From NCBI GenBank assembly GCA_021442155.1, contig CM038215.1, forward strand, positions 5,108,976-5,172,975: 64,000 nucleotides of DNA, written 5' to 3'. Position numbers and translations under genes: made by a program. The notes below the pieces were generated by a model. That model was given only the letters and a program-made list of their open reading frames with translations, made no database searches and was not told where the DNA came from. This document shows positions 48,997-60,974 of the stretch, in pieces. Source of the stretch: Cymbidium sinense (taxonomy: Eukaryota > Streptophyta > Magnoliopsida > Asparagales > Orchidaceae). Numbering within the stretch: position 1 is the stretch's first letter; every line of letters begins with the position of its first letter.

Positions 48997-51900
48997 TGTA
49001 AGGAACCTGAGCTGCGTCCTATCCTTCATCGACACAACACAAACACAAACTACACACAAACATATAAAATAAATGCATATCTTTGGTCTTGGTTAACTCT
49101 AAATTGAGATAACACCCCCAATAACACTCACTCATTAGCTGCTCCACCTCGAGCTGATATGCTACCCTACTAGTTGTCACCCCAATGGTCTTCTTGCTTC
49201 AGAGGATGTAAGTCTGCTACGCTTTCATTTCTAACTTGGCCACTGCACACCGATGAGTACCTTGTTAGTTTGGTAGGCCTTACTGCATTTCTAGTTAGCT
49301 ACCTCATGTTGGCTTCATTTAAGAGGATGTGAGTCTGCTACACTTTCTTCTTGGATTAGCCTTTGTACACTGACTAGGTCGAGTATATTCGAGGTTTAGG
49401 ATAAGTCCCCTAGTGGTCCTTCCCTTCTAACTACTTCAAGTATGGATCCAGTCCTTCCTCAAGGCTCCCTGCTTAGTACTCACTCTAGGTCAAATAGCAT
49501 ATGTCACACCAATGATAGACTATCCCGATGATCAGTCCACTTGAAAAGTTGTAAGCCTACACGCTTTCTTTCTAGATTGATCATTGCACACCGACGGACA
49601 CCTTAGGTTGGTTGGTTCGCACTATGCTGATGAATACACCACTCATGCATGGATACCCCTTAGGTTGGTTGGTTCTCGACCTTAGGATACACCACACATG
49701 ATGTAAGTCCTATGCTTTCTCCTTGAGTTGTCCACCCACACCCATAGGCTTTCTTTTATAGGCTCAAGATAACACTTCTAGCAACACCTTCCATGGGCAC
49801 TATATTGGATCACATCCTTTGTGACCCCATTTAGACACTAGGCCATCACTGGATGCCCCTTTTAGTAACCCCCATGGTTGGAGAATCCATCCTGCATGTG
49901 CATTCTCTTGGTCCAATAAAATTGAGATAGGTCAAGACAAATCCCCTTCTCGGTGGTCCCACACACCAAGAGGGTCCACGCATATAAGCAAAATATATAT
50001 TCACTGTGGATTAGAGGACACCCAGTACCTTTTCCCAAATAGAATCCTATCTTTAGGGTAAAAAATCCTATAGAATTTCCTAACTACTTGAGTTGATATA
50101 AGTCCCCAGCACAATAATCACCCTTAAGTCGGTTCGATTTATTTCCAACATGTCACCCCAGTTGTTCCCCGGTTTAGAAGATGTAAGTGCTACACCTTCT
50201 TCCTAGCATACTGCACAGAAAGGAAACCCTTAGGTTGGCTATCTCACCCCATGGCCAGTAGACTATCCCTTTGGATTTATAAATCTGAGATAGGACAAGT
50301 CTAATATAGTCCATTCTCAGTGGGTCCATCGCACATCAACATGGTCCATAAATTAAATCTATCAAATTTTACTGAGCTCACATCCCTAGCGGATATGCCC
50401 TCAATTTGAAATCAAACTAAACCAAACAAACCATGTCAAATAACATTAAATTAAGATAAAATTATTCCTGACTACTTTTGAGTTGATATAAGTCACTAGC
50501 GAGATTCACTCAGTAGTCTCCCTAGGTCAGGTTTAATTTTTTATGCATCCAACATGTCACCCTAGCAGTTGTTCCTCACTTTGGAAGATGTAAGTCTATT
50601 ATGCCTTCTTCTCAAGATAGCCGCTGACAAGAGACAACCCCTTAGGTTAGCTATTTCTACCCCTAGAGACTATTCCTTTGGATTTGTAAACCCAGGTAGG
50701 TCAGATATAGCCCTTCGGGTCCATCACATCAGTGGTCCATAAAACTGATTAAATTAAACCCAATCAAATTTTTCCCCTGGAGTTAAATCACACCCTTCCT
50801 AGGAGCCCCAAATCATATATAAACAAGTCAGGGAAATAAATCAAATTCAAAACCAACCTCATCAATGGACCCAAATTAAACCAACTCCCCAGTAGAGTCT
50901 AAATCAAAGAAATGCAATAAAACTCTTATCCCCAGGGGATACATCCCCAAATAATTCTATGAAATCAAACTCAAATCCTAATCCCTAGTGGATAGCCCAT
51001 ACCTGCTTCCCTAGTGGAAGGTTCATATACCTGATCCCTAGCAGATTTGAACCCATATCTCTAGCAAATATGCCTCCCCATCAATTAAAATAAAATAAAT
51101 TAAAGTCATTTCGATCTTAATCCATGATGGATTATAGATTCTTATCAATGGTGATGTTCTTTCCATTAATCATATAATTAAATCAAATTCAAACCTTATC
51201 CCCAGCAAATATTCTTCTTCTATGCCCTCGACGTAGATCCCCCACATGTCATGCCCAATGCATGTGTGATCCCCTAGTGGGTCTCCCACCATGTTCTTGA
51301 CATGGAATTCTCATCAATTCTTATTTTTTCTCTTATGCAAGCCTTTAATACTTCAACTAAAAGCCTTACAATGTATTCATTCAAATTAGATCTTCTTAGC
51401 ATTGTAATCAACATTTTATGATTTGTGATGGTGTAAGCTCAAACTAACTATACAATATCATGCTAAACATATTATAGTGTGAATTAACACACTATATTAT
51501 ATTATAATATATGATGTTATATTTTAATTTGCCATAATATAATATATTGTCTAACATTACACCTTATTAGAATCACTTAAAAGAACAAATAACAAAATTT
51601 TCTCAAAATATGAATAATGCTCATTTTGGATGTAAAATTGTTATTTTCTATTAGAAATGGTACAAAATAGCATAATTTTGTGTTGTTCTTGGTGTGCCAA
51701 GAATTTGGCTAAATTCTTCCATCTCAACATTCAAATTAACATTTTGTGAGTTTTGACCAAATGTATTATAACAAAAGTAAAACATACTAAAATGTACAAT
51801 AACATTTAGTAACACACCACCACATTCATATATATATATGATGTTATATTGTTATGTACATTATATTTTAATATGCTTTCATATAATATATTATTTTACA

Positions 51901-52572
51901 TTACACATTAAAATGAATCACTTTAAGCAAAAAATTTATTAAATTTGACTTAAAAAATAACACCTTACATATTTTAAATTGAAATATTATATTATTATTC
52001 CATGCTCAACCTTCTATGAATTTGGTCAAATTTCACCATTTTAAAGTCTAAATCAATAGTTTTATAAATAATGCTAGTGTAGGCTCGACTAAATGATTGT
52101 AAAATACTAAAAGAATTTAAAATGCATAGAACAATATATTATGATATATGATGGTATACTATGCTACAACATATAATATTTATTTTGAACATAAAATCTT
52201 ACTTTTTAGACTATAAGTGGCCACACATTTTTTACAACTAATTCCCACTTCAAATTTTACAAATTTCATCATCTAATTTATTAAATCAATATTTTTATCA
52301 TCTATATTAATATTGACTATAGGGCACAATACTATAATATACTAAACATTTCAAAACATCTTATAACATCCAAAACACACCACTACATGCTCAAATATAT
52401 GATTCTACATTATATAATATATTATATTATAATATGATTTAGGGCTAGGGTTTAGAGTATTCAACTCTCTAATAGTCAAGGGAAAGTCTCTTGAAGACAT
52501 TTTCTTTAGCTACCATAACTATATTAGGATTAGGTTATTCTTTAAATCTAGTCCTAATGACATATTTATTCA
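48997..52572 (+). repeat. Candidate 3' LTR of Tat copy 2
   Basis: Starts TGTAAGGAACC after GGTAGG and ends TTATTCA against TTTAGGG, as in copy 1; about 3.6 kb. It has the same two subrepeat families but one AT-rich unit fewer. Confidence 0.6.
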
Positions 52573-52844
52573 AGGTTTAGGGTTTAGGGTTAGTTTTGGA
52601 TTTTGGGTTTAGGTTTAGGGTTTGGGATTTAGTGTTTAAGGTTTAGTGTTATAGATTTTAGCATTTAGGGTTTAAGGTTTTAGGGTTTAGGGTTGAGGGT
52701 TTAAGGTTTAGGGTTTTAGGGTTTAAGTTTAGGGTTTTTGATTATGGGTTTTAGGACTTAGGGTTTAGGTTTTAGGGTTTAGGGTTTAGGTTTTAAGTTT
52801 AGGGTTTAAGTTTTAGTTCAAGTTTTATGGTTTATAGTTTAAGG
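52573..52844. repeat. TTTAGGG array between Tat copy 2 and GRP copy 11
   Basis: Counterpart of 27,255-27,506. Confidence 0.9.
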
Positions 52845-53282
52845 TTTTTTTTTAACAACTAAAAAATTTAGATTCAACATTTCTTCTTTTCAATTTCATC
52901 AACCAAGTAGCACCCCAAGTTTTCTAAGACATAAGTGATGACATAGATAAAAAATGACCACCCATAGAGCAGATCAAAATCCCTAAATAAGTAGAATCAT
53001 CTCTAAAGTAAATACATAGTTCCATAAGAACCAGATCGGATCCACTGTTCTTTAGTTTCTCCAGTTCCCATCAGAACCACCCCCGCCTCTCGAGTAGTGG
53101 ATCCGTCATCAAATCCTAGATCTCTCCCTCTGCCACTACCATGGCTATAACCTTCATCGCCTCCATAATCCCCACTCTCAACACCACCTCCATATGCACA
53201 CCTCAAGATCACCCACCACCTGATAATCTCCACCTTTCTAGCCTCTAGGGTTGAGGGGTAATGTTCTTTAGTCATATTCTTA
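52845..53282 (-). pseudogene. GRP retropseudogene fragment, copy 11
   Basis: Poly(A) stub (52,845-52,853), 3' UTR and Gly-rich coding remnant with an open frame at 53,003-53,275 (GGGVESGDYGGDEGYSHGS, GRGRDLGFDDGS). The far edge is altered (TCATATTCTTAAAG). Shares the CAAGTAGCACCCCAAG variant with copy 3. Confidence 0.8.
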
Positions 53283-54528
53283 AAGTCTAGGTTTAAGGTT
53301 AGTTTAAGCTTGGGTTAGTTTAGGGTTTAGGTTTAGGGTTTGGGTTTGGGGTTTAGGGTTTAGGGTTTAAGGTTTATGGTTTAAGGTTTAGGGTTTAAGG
53401 TTTTAAAGTTTAGGGTTTAGGGTTTAGGGTTTAGGAGTTAGGGTTTTATGGTTTAGGGTTTAGGGTTAATTTTAGAGTTTAGGTTTAGGGTTTATTTTAG
53501 GGTTTATTGTTTACGGTTTAGGGTTTAGAGTTATTTTTAATTAATTAAACCAATAGGTTTAAGTTTATTTAGTTTATTTTTTTATTTATTTGAGTTTTTT
53601 TATTTTTAATTTTTTAGGTTTATTTTAGTTTTTATTTAGTTTAGTTTATTTATTTTAAGTTTATTTATTTTAGTTTAGGCTTTTTATTTTAGTTTATTTT
53701 TAGGTATAAGTTCATTTTTTAGTTGAGTTTTATTTTAATTTTAATTTTTAGGTTGAGGTTTTATTTTAAATTTTTAGGTTTAGGTTTAGGTTTATATATT
53801 ATTTTTTTAGGTTTAGGTTTTAGGTTTTTATTTTAGGTTTATTTTTTGGCTTTATTTTTTAGTTTAGGTTTAGGTTTATTTTTAGTTTATTTTATTTTAT
53901 TTAGTTTAGGATCAGGTTTAGGTTTAGTTTATTTTAGGTTTAGGTTTAGGTTTCATTTATTTTAGTTTAGTTTATTTTAGTTTAAGTTTAGGTTTACTTT
54001 ATTTTGTTTATTTTATTTTTATTTTAGGTTAAGTTTTTTTTAGTTTAAGGTTTAAGTTTTTATTTATTATTTTTATGTTTATTATTTTTTTAGGTTTAAG
54101 TTTTATTTAGTTTTATTTTATTTTATTTTAGGTTTATTTTATTTTTCTTTTATGTTTATTTTTTATTTTATTTAGGTTTTTTATTTTGAGATTTATTTTA
54201 TTATTTAGTTTAGTTTAAGTTTTTATTTATTTTATTTTAGTTTATTTTTATTTTTTATTTCATTTTACTTTTAGATTTAGGTTTAGGTTTTCATTTTATT
54301 TTATTTTTATTTTATTTAGGTTTAAGTTTTTTATTTATTTTATTTTTAGGTTTTATTTAGTTTAGGTTTAGGTTTTTAGGTTTTTAGTGTTTTGGGTTTA
54401 GTGTTTTGGGTTTAGGGCTTAGGGTTTTAGGGTTTAGTGTTTTTGGGTTTAGGGTTAGGGTTTAAGGTTTAGGGTTTAGGGTTTTGTGTTTAGGCTTTAG
54501 GGTTTAGGGTTTTAAGGGTTTAGGGTTT
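53283..54528. repeat. TTTAGG array with junction at 53,535
   Basis: Unit junction at 53,535-53,560 (ATTAATTAAACCAATAGG), TAGTTGAGTTTT marker at 53,720 (185 bp later), AT-rich body, TTTAGGG block 54,370-54,528. Confidence 0.95.
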
Positions 54529-57500
54529 TCTTTTTAATTAAAAGGAATTTAGTGCTCACAAAAATAGGTACAAGTATTAAAGACTAAAATCAAAAAGAAA
54601 AAACTACTGCTTAAATGAGCTACAGGAAAATCCTAAAGAGATTAATCCCTAAACTAATACATCAAAGTGCAATAAAAAAAACAAAAAAACTAAAAAAAAG
54701 ATGCCAAAAGAATCCATGGAGATCCAAAATAACCTCCAAAGAGGAAGATCCATAAGAAAACTGCACAAGACAACTCCATCTCTAAGAAAAAGTGACCATA
54801 AGTAAGAATCTAGCTCCCTCCAAGAAGAAGAAGAGAATAACTGAAAAAGAGAGCCTACAACTTGCAAGAAATCTCAACAAGAAGGAGATCAGATAATATA
54901 AAGTGAAAAAAACTTTGGCAAAGATATGAGGAAATAAGGATAATCATAATATTGAGGGGCATCAAATCCTAAGTGTATCCAGCTTCAAAAAAAGGTTACA
55001 AATAGGAAAAGTTGCCAGCCACAAAAATATCAAGGAAAAAATAAATCATATCATCATAGCCATCTCAAAAAAAAATACCTATCATAGCCAAAGAAAAGTG
55101 AAGAAAAGAAACAAAAGAAAGAAGAGAAACATATAAAATTAACATAAAATAAAACCAAATATGAACACCTCTTAAAAAGAGGGAGAAAAGCTCAAGAAAA
55201 AAAGACAAATCAAATGAGCCAATGACAACAATCAAACCAAAGGAAAGGAAATAAATTAATAGGCAACACAACATAACACCCAATAAAATAGCACAGGAAA
55301 GAGACAAATAAAAAAAAAAAAAAAGAAGAAAAGCTAAAATAAATAGTAAGAAACAACCAACCAATGGACAAACCATGCGGGATAAAAAAGCCCACCTATA
55401 AGACAACAAAGCACCAAGAAGAGGAAAATAACAACACAAACCATCCAATGGGGCACCAAAAAACCAAAATGGGAAGCCAAAACACCAAAAAGTTGAGAAA
55501 AAATTAGCCAGAAATACTCCATTAGAAAACACACAAAGCAAAAAAAGAAAAACTAAAAGCAAAACCTCCCAAGGATAGGAGAGATTATTTCCAAGAAGTT
55601 TTTTGGAAGTAACCCTCAAGTGAGGAGGGACATAAATCTAAACACTTATTTTCATTTTCTTCTTGTAAACAGTTTTACAACCATGCCCTTTCTCCAAAAA
55701 ATATCTATACAAAAATGAATTTGTATTGTTATAAAAGGCATGGGGATCAGCAGAAGCTATTAATTTCAAAGAAGAGCATTCAAAATCATCCACAACATTT
55801 GATAAACAAAAATCAGAAATAGTATGCATTTTAGAATGAGAAGTGAAAGAAGGAGTAGAAATAGCTTTATTAAGAAGACAATTATCAATATTTTCACCTT
55901 CCAACAAAATCTTAAGAGTATCCTCTATGTCATCATTCAGTGAAGGAAGGAGTAGAAATAGCTTTATTAAGAAGACAATTATCAATATTTTCACCTTCCA
56001 ACAAAATCTCAAGAGTATCCTCCATGTCATCATTCATAAAAGAAGCAAGAGAAGGAGAATCCAAATTTTTAGTACAATCTTCATGTAAAGGATTAAAATA
56101 AGATTCAAATCCCATAGAAACACATAGCATATTACCAAAATTCTAAACGTAATTATCAGCCATAGAAAAACCATCATTTTGAACTAAAATAGAACTATTC
56201 ACAATGAGAGAATTATCACAAGTATCTAAATCCTATTTTTTAGAAGAAGGGTCTCTAATATTAATAAGATTGTCCGAACCAGAAGTTAAAATATAAAAAA
56301 TAAGAGCATTCTTTTCACCACCATTCTCAATCAATGAAGGCAAAGAAATAATCTCTTTCACATGATCTAAAGCAGACATAAGAGAAAGGGAAACAACATC
56401 CAAGTGATTGGAAGAAATGGTGTTAGCATCAACAATTTTTGAACCATCATCATGAAAGGACTTATGTACAACATCCAAACCATTAGAATCATTAACCACA
56501 ACCTATAAGGTCTTCCCTTTACCAGAATCATTAAAAGTAACACTTAGAGCATGATTATTAGTTAAATTCTTTTCAAAAACATCAAAATTACCTTCCGCAT
56601 TAGACAAGTCATTAATAGGTAAAACTTTTTCGGAAGATAAAAAAATTTTGTTTTCCAAAACATCAAAATTTTGAAAAGCAAAATTTTCTTTATCCAACTT
56701 GAGAGAATCATCAATTCTTTTAAGAATTGAATTCTTATTGGTGATTTTCATCCTAGGAGAGGGATGAGCAATAAAGCATTTAGAAATTTCAAGCACATGA
56801 ATCTCACAACGATTAAAAAAAATGGGAAAGTTCTCAAAAACAAGTTTCTAAAAATAATCTCATTTCATTGAACCCAACCAACTTTCTTTCATATATTTTT
56901 AATAATATCAATCTCTACAAGATTTCTAGCAACATAGGTCTAGAAAAAGCAGTTGTTGCTTGATCAACTTGAAAGGATGACCAAAAATTGACCTAATAGC
57001 ATAAAGAATCTAATGATTAAATAGATGAATTTACAAGTTAGGTGAAGAAATCCAAATGGGAATAATAGGAGACTCTTCATTAACATCAAACATAGGCGTT
57101 CACTTTAGAATACGCATTTGACAATTAAAAACATAGTAAGAATGCCTAGAAAAAATTCTTCAGTAATCAAGGTGATTAGAAAGTTTAATCAGAGCATGCC
57201 TTGCATCAATTAGCCCAATAGAAAAAGAACTAGATAAATTGAACTATGAAAAAAGAATGAATATCTTCCATCTTTGGTTGTTTAAATGAAAACTTTCCAA
57301 TCAAAGAAAAAGCAAAAGGCTCAGCTAATCTTTCAATATCCTCACCTAAATCATGATTGTTGGATTACCTTTAAAAGTCATATGAAAAATTCAAATTCAA
57401 AGGAGGCTGGAGAAATTCTTACCAACTAAAGCCTCTTTGAAAGATTTAGTAATAAAGTGTAATTAAGAGGTAGGATTACACAAAAAATTTGATACCCTAG

Positions 57501-57682
57501 CAGGATCCATCGACACATGGGATTTACCCCATGTATTTGAAGAATCCAATGCCATGAGTCACAACACTGTGATAAGAATAGGTTGAGATCAGCCCGAGGT
57601 CAATAATCAATAGGGGATCCAAGAGAGAAAGTGCTCAAAAACTCACCAAGAATGCGAGGGATCCTAAAATCGCCCAATAATA
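54529..57682 (-). mobile_element. LINE-like ORF1 element, copy B, with 3' end
   Basis: From 57,682 leftwards: leader (57,682-57,500), DUF4283-type region (FSIGLIDARHALIKLSN, CQMRILK, MFDVNEESPIIPIWIS; about 57,300-56,900), degenerate zinc knuckle (FNRCEIHVLEISKCFIAHP; first Cys lost), then the Ser/Asn/Asp-rich C-terminal part open at 56,503-56,796, 56,233-56,499 and 55,638-56,130. About 1.1 kb of T-rich sequence (55,620-54,540) follows and a 3' end GTAGCTCATTTAAGCAGTAG, TTTTTGTGAGCAC with a short A-rich tail. No endonuclease or RT lies between ORF1 and the 3' end, so this looks like a non-autonomous, ORF1-only LINE derivative. The long frame at 55,065-55,619 is in the T-rich part and I do not consider it a gene. 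Confidence 0.8.
55849..56042 (-). repeat. 97-bp tandem duplication within ORF1 copy B
   Basis: GAAGGAGTAGAAATAGC recurs at 55,849 and 55,946 with about 95 bp of matching text between. Because 97 is not a multiple of three it shifts the ORF1 frame. Copy A lacks it, so it arose after the copies separated. Confidence 0.85.
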
Positions 57683-58545
57683 ATGTTTAGTTTAGTTTTA
57701 GGATTTAGGTTTAGTGTGTACTAGTTATTATTAGGTTTTATTCATTTTAAGTTATTATTAGTTTTATGTTTAGTTTAGTTTGTTTAGTTTTAGTTAGGTT
57801 ATAGTTTAGTATTATTAGTTTTAGTTATTATTATTTTAAGTTAGTTTTTTTACAGAGGGGTTTGGGGTGGTTTAGTTTATTAGTTTATTTAGTTAGTTTA
57901 TTTAGTTAGTTTGTTTATTGGGGTTCAGTTTATTTTAGTTTATTTGTTAGTTATTATTAGTTAGTTAATTATTTATTTAATTTAGTTAGTTATTTATTTA
58001 GTTAGTTATTTATTAGTTAGTTAGTTATTATTATTAGTTTATGGTTTTATTATTATTTAGGTTTATTAATTTGGTTATATCTTTAGTTAGTTATTTATTA
58101 GTTAGTTAGTTATTATTATTAGTTTATGGTTTTATTATTATTTAGGTTTTAGTTAGTTTTAGTAAGTGGTTTAGTTTTATTAGCTTAGTTTTGTTAGTTT
58201 ATTTATTAGTTTATTAGTTTAGTTTATTAATTTTATTAGTTTAGTTATGGGTATAGGTTTATTAATTTTTTAGTTTAGTTTATGGTTTAGTTTTTAATTA
58301 ATTATTATTATTTTATTTATTGTTTATTATTATTATTATTAATTGAGTTAGTTGGTTTTTTATTAGCTTTGTTTTAGTTTAGTTTTTTTCTTTAATTCAT
58401 TATTATTATTAGTTTATGTTTATTATTACTTTTATTATGATTATTTAGTTTATTTTAGTTAGTTTATGGTTTTAGTTATTTAGTTATTTATTAGTTAGTT
58501 TATTATTAATTTATTATTATTAGTTTATTAGTTTAGTTATTATTA

Positions 58546-58586
<41 letters not shown>

Positions 58587-60245
58587 GTTTTTTTTATTAG
58601 TTTAGTTATTTTAGTTAGTTTTATTATTATTATTATTATTTCTTTATTTATTGGTTTATTATAGTTATTTAGTTAATTTTGTTTAATTTATTTATTAGTT
58701 TATTATTTTATTAGTTTATTATTAGTTAGTTATTATTACTTTTTTTAGTTATGTGTTTTATTATTAGTTAATAGTTAGTTTATTAGGTTTAGTTATAATT
58801 ATGTTTTATTTATTAATTAGTTTTTATGTTTTATTAGTAGGTTTAGTTTAATTTTAGTTATTTAGTTATTTATTATTAGTTATTAATATTAGTCTATTAG
58901 TTTAGTTTTAGTTTTATTATTTATTAGGATTTACATTTATTTATTAATTAGTTTTTTTTAGTTAGTTTTATTATTATTAGTTTTAGTTATTATTATTTTA
59001 TTATTAGTTTAGTTTTTTATTAGTTATTGTAGGTTTGGTTTATTATTTTATTAGTTTATTAGGTTTTAATAGTTAGTTATTAGTTTATTTTTTAGTTATT
59101 ATTTAGATTATTAGTTTTCTAGTTATTATTTAGTTATTATTAATTTTTATTTAGTTATTAGTTATTTTACTTTTATTTTATTTTGTTATTATTAGTTTTA
59201 TTAATTTAGGTTTAGGGGTTTAGTGTTTAATTTTTTTAGTTTTATTATTATTGTTATTAATTTATTAATTTTAATTGGTTTAGTTATTAGTTATTTATTT
59301 GGTTAGTTTAGTTATTATTAGTCTTATTATTAGTTTTATTAGTTAGTTTTTATTTAGTTTATTATTATATATTTGTTTAGTGCTTAATTTAGTTTAGTTT
59401 TAGATATTTATAATTTAATTTAATATTATTGTTAGTTTAGTTTAGTTAGTTTTTATGTTATTAGGTTTTATTATTATTTAGTGTTTTTTAAATTATTATT
59501 AGATTTTAGTTTATTTTATATTATTAGTTGTTAGTTTATTAGTTTAATTAGTTTTATTAATTTATTATTATTATTAATTAGTTTATTATGTTTGTTTATT
59601 ATTATTAGGTTTAGTTTATTTATTTAGGTTTTATTCATTATTTAGTTTATTATTAGTTTATTTTTTTATTATTAGTTTAATTATTTATTTTATTTAGTTT
59701 AGTTTATTATTAGTTTATTAGTTTGGTTACTGTTATTAGTTATTTAGTTTTAGTTTTTAGTTTTTTAATTTTATTACTAGTTTTAGTTATTATTATTTAG
59801 TTAGTTTTATTTAGATTTAGTTATATTAATTTAATATTTTAGTTAGATTATTGTTTATTTGTTAGTTTATTATTAGTTATTCATTAGTTAATTAATTAGT
59901 TTATTAGTTTAGTTTAGTTAGTTAGTTATTATGGTTTAGTTATTTAGTTTTATAAGTTAGTTATTTATTAGGTTAGTTATGTAGGGTTTAGGTTTATGAG
60001 TTAGTTATTATTATTATTAGTTATTTATTATTTAGTTTAGTTACTTTATTACTAGTTTTGTTTATTAGTTTAGTTTAGTTTTATTAGTTTTATTATTAGT
60101 TTATTTTAGTTACATTAGTGGGGTTTTTTATGTTTAATTTAGTTATTAGTTTATTTTTAGTTTAGTTAGTTTTGCTATTAGTTTATTAGTTTTTATTTTA
60201 CTATTTAGTTATTATTTTAGTTTAGTTTACTTTATTAATTTAGGG
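57683..60245. repeat. TTATTA/TTAGTTTA-rich satellite array, copy B
   Basis: About 2.6 kb of the same text as 42,525-44,680, beginning at the equivalent point beyond the LINE 5' end, with a (TTA)n run at 58,548-58,586. No genes. Confidence 0.9.
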
Positions 60246-60483
60246 TTTGTTAATGATTTTATTTAGGGATTGGGTTAGGTTTTAAGGTTTAGAGTTTAGG
60301 GTTGTAGGTTTAAGTTTTAGGGTTTAGGGTTTAGGGTTTAAGGTTTAGAGTTAGCTTTAGGGTTTAGCATTTAGGGTTAGGGTTTTTTTATTTTTAATTT
60401 TTTTTTATTTTTACGGTTTAAGGTTTAGGGTTTAGGTTTTAGGTTTACGGCTCAAGTTTTAGTTTAGGGCTTAGGGTTTTTGG
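60246..60483. repeat. TTTAGGG array before GRP copy 12
   Basis: TTTAGGG block with the GGGTTTTTTTATTTTTAATT / TTTTTACGG stretch also seen near 39,058. Confidence 0.9.
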
Positions 60484-60974
60484 TTTTTTTAGCAAAGAAA
60501 AAATTCAGATTCAACATTTCATGTTTTTGTTTTCCTCAACCAAGTAACACACCAAGTTCTCTAAGACACAAGCGATGACCTAAATAAAAAAATGAGCATG
60601 CATAGAGCAAATCAAAAACCCAAGAGAACTAGAACCGTCTCTACTTTAAAGACACAGTTTCATAAGCAGCAGATTGGATCGATCATTCTTTAGTTTCTCC
60701 AATTCCCATCAGAACCACCCTAGCCTTTCGAGTAGCAGAATCGACCATCATATCCCCCATCTCTCCCTCCGTCACCACCACATCTGTAACCTCCGTCGCT
60801 CCTCCAACCTCCATAACCACCACTGCTCTGACCAACACCTCTATATCCACCAGTACCTCCAGATCCCCACCACCACTGTGATAACTGCCTCCTCCACCTT
60901 CTCCTACACCGCCATATCTAGACTAAGCCTCATTGATGGTGATGCTCTTATCATCAATGTTCTGCCCATTCTTA
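60484..60974 (-). pseudogene. GRP retropseudogene fragment, copy 12 (best preserved)
   Basis: On the minus strand it reads NGQNIDDKSITINEA, a stop in place of the usual Gln, SRYGGVGEGGGGSYHSGGG, a one-base shift, SGGTGGYRGVGQSSGGYGG, WRSDGGYRCGGDGGRDGGYD, a stop, and GGSDGNWRN with the natural stop. This is the end of the RRM and the whole Gly-rich tail of a class IV plant glycine-rich RNA-binding protein (GRP7-like family), which in functional form binds RNA in nucleus and cytoplasm. About 190 bp of 3' UTR and a seven-base poly(A) stub (T-run 60,484-60,490) follow. The rest of the RRM is missing in every copy, always cut at the same AATGGGCAG point. The poly(A) and 5' truncation fit a LINE-mobilised mRNA copy. 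Confidence 0.88.

Larger units (their letters stand above)
46573..52572 (+). mobile_element. Ty3/gypsy Tat-lineage retrotransposon, copy 2 (decayed, truncated)
   Basis: Homologous to copy 1 from its position about 20,332 onwards: part of RT, remnant of RH, aRH, integrase and candidate 3' LTR. It lacks everything 5' of RT. An internal deletion at about 46,907 removes the counterpart of copy 1 20,655-21,295, including the YVDD active site. Its right end and following TTTAGGG-GRP flank match those of copy 1, so the two share a duplication and not merely a family. Confidence 0.85.

Noticed and set aside
55065..55619. 184-residue minus-strand hydrophobic frame after ORF1 copy B
   Set aside because: Same composition effect in the T-rich 3' part of the LINE-like element, with two overlapping frames of similar character.
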